From Streptococcus tangpeifui (GTDB lineage Bacteria; Bacillota; Bacilli; Lactobacillales; Streptococcaceae): 64,000 bases of DNA. Of this stretch, positions 62,686 through 64,000 are shown piece by piece. The position numbers and the translations under genes are program-made. Every line of letters begins with the position of its first letter. Position 1 is the first letter of the stretch. The notes beneath the pieces are model-generated. The model did not search any database, was not told the origin of the DNA, and was given only the letters and a program-made list of their open reading frames with translations. The stretch spans positions 1 to 64,000 of the forward strand of contig NZ_JAAKDU010000009.1 in assembly GCF_011038795.1 (NCBI RefSeq). Direction: 5' to 3'.

Positions 62686-64000
62686 ATGCAAGATAAGTTA
62701 GTGATTCATGGGGCACGTGCCCATAATTTGAAAGATGTAGATGTAGAAATTCCACGAGATAAGCTGGTGGTAGTGACTGGTTTGTCTGGATCTGGTAAAT
62801 CCAGTCTGGCTTTTGATACCATCTACGCAGAAGGTCAGCGGCGCTATGTGGAGAGTTTGTCTGCTTATGCCCGTCAGTTTTTGGGTAATATGGAAAAGCC
62901 TGATGTAGATAGCATAGACGGTCTCAGTCCAGCTATTTCCATCGACCAAAAGACGACCAGTAAGAACCCGCGTTCAACAGTTGGTACGGCAACGGAAATC
63001 AATGATTACCTGCGTCTGCTCTATGCGCGTGTAGGAGTACCTTACTGTCCAAATGGTCATGGGGAGATTTCTGCCAGCTCGGTTGAGCAGATCGTTGATC
63101 AGGTACTGGATCTGCCGGAGCGCACCCGTATGCAGATCTTAGCACCGGTTATCCGTCGTAAGAAAGGACAGCACAAGACCCTTTTTGAAAAAATCCAAAA
63201 AGAAGGTTATGTCCGTGTGCGTGTGGATGGCGAGGTCTATGATGTGACTGAGGTGCCTGAGCTGTCCAAATCTAAGATGCATAATATCGAAGTGGTTATT
63301 GACCGTCTGATCAATAAGGAGGGCATTCGCAGCCGTCTCTTTGATTCTGTCGAAGCTGCCCTTCGGATTGCGGATGGCTATGTCATCATTGACACCATGG
63401 ACGGCAATGATTTGCTCTTTTCAGAGCATTATTCCTGCCCAGTATGTGGCTTTACAGTCCCTGAGCTGGAGCCCCGTCTCTTTTCATTCAATGCCCCCTT
63501 TGGTTCTTGTCCGACTTGTGATGGTTTGGGGATGAAGCTGGTGGTGGATATGGATCTCCTCATTCCAGATCCTAGTTTGACTCTGCGGGAAGGTGCCTTA
63601 GCTCCTTGGAATCCCATTTCTTCTAACTATTACCCAGCCATGCTGGAGCAGGCGATGGAAGCTTTCGGGGTTGATATGGATACGCCCTTTGAAGAGCTCT
63701 CGAAAGAGGATCAGGATCTGATTCTTTATGGTTCTGATGATAAAGAATTCCACTTCCACTATGTCAATGATTTCGGTGGGGTGCGTGATATTGACATTCC
63801 TTTTGAAGGCGTGGTTAATAATGTCAACCGCCGCTATCATGAAACTAACAGTGACTTTACCCGCAATGTCATGCGGGGCTATATGAACGAGTTGACTTGT
63901 ACGACCTGCCACGGCTACCGTCTCAACGATGCTGCTCTCTCTGTTAAGCTTGGGGGCGAAGATGGTCTTAATATTGGCCAGATTTCAGACTTGTCCATTC
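62686..64000 (+). CDS. uvrA: UvrABC excinuclease subunit A (3' partial)
   Basis: Open from ATG 62686 to the window end, 438 of roughly 940 residues. [66 protein letters not shown] is the UvrA N-terminus, cut here by position only: Walker [10 protein letters not shown] (about 30-38), then a Cys4 zinc-type site with SCPVCGFT and CPTCDGLG in the insertion region (about 249-285). It recognises DNA damage in nucleotide excision repair. No ribosome site is found: a repeat unit ends right before the start codon. Confidence 0.95.
   Translation, partial: MQDKLVIHGARAHNLKDVDVEIPRDKLVVVTGLSGSGKSSLAFDTIYAEGQRRYVESLSAYARQFLGNMEKPDVDSIDGLSPAISIDQKTTSKNPRSTVGTATEINDYLRLLYARVGVPYCPNGHGEISASSVEQIVDQVLDLPERTRMQILAPVIRRKKGQHKTLFEKIQKEGYVRVRVDGEVYDVTEVPELSKSKMHNIEVVIDRLINKEGIRSRLFDSVEAALRIADGYVIIDTMDGNDLLFSEHYSCPVCGFTVPELEPRLFSFNAPFGSCPTCDGLGMKLVVDMDLLIPDPSLTLREGALAPWNPISSNYYPAMLEQAMEAFGVDMDTPFEELSKEDQDLILYGSDDKEFHFHYVNDFGGVRDIDIPFEGVVNNVNRRYHETNSDFTRNVMRGYMNELTCTTCHGYRLNDAALSVKLGGEDGLNIGQISDLSI

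Overview
The window reads as a chromosomal segment of a Streptococcus, most probably of the mutans group. Grounds: an anaerobic pyruvate formate-lyase next to dinB, pepX divergent from a glpF-type aquaglyceroporin, CppA, DUF4059 before trxB, PTS sugar uptake, a tRNA-Gly T-box before glyQS, double-glycine bacteriocins, and GTGGGACA-type intergenic hairpins. The species assignment is inference. No rRNA, tRNA or CRISPR was seen.

Layout. 1-1.1 kb: C-terminal part of a surface protein with Bsp-like repeats and a C39-like peptidase. 1.3-7.3 kb: cshB, a polar amino-acid ABC transporter, DUF4059, trxB. 7.4-14.5 kb: accessory stretch with an IS3-type transposase remnant, an AT-rich orphan gene, a LysE exporter, an amino-acid permease, and a TetR/DHA2 drug-efflux pair. 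14.5-31 kb: NAD salvage (pncB, nadE), hdiR-type repressor, pepX, glpF, TauE/SafE, cppA, a serine hydrolase, a decayed DUF1697 gene, an acyltransferase, pflB, dinB. 31-42 kb: recD2, lepB, rnhC, zapA, cvpA, mutS2, thioesterase, HAD phosphatase, and a DUF4352 protein behind a (TA)8 promoter. 42.4-46.4 kb: a minus-strand bacteriocin/immunity region, partly intact and partly decayed. 46.7-56.2 kb: nagA with a NagR-like operator, adhC and fghA (formaldehyde/thiol-adduct detoxification), a SRPBCC-MarR-EVE operon, T-box-glyQ-glyS, DUF896. 56.3-61.1 kb: a PRD regulator and fructose-family PTS with an allulose-6-phosphate-type epimerase. 61.1-62.7 kb: a repeat-filled intergenic stretch, then the 5' part of uvrA.

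Two kinds of non-coding signal deserve attention. First, at least two mosaic, hairpin-rich intergenic repeat families recur (about 14.0, 16.2-16.6, 49.3-49.7, 50.8-51.1, 58.8, 61.3-62.7 kb). Several copies sit between genes of one pathway or inside an operon, and the arms of one family co-vary between copies. Second, the bacteriocin region encodes at least three intact double-glycine precursors and several two-segment small membrane proteins too short for ordinary gene calling, interleaved with frameshifted paralogues. No export ABC transporter is present, so secretion would rely on a machinery elsewhere. Other notable points are a second glyQ start built from synonymous codons, two genes that look leaderless (mutS2, rnhC), and a serial arrangement of repeats directly against the uvrA start codon.
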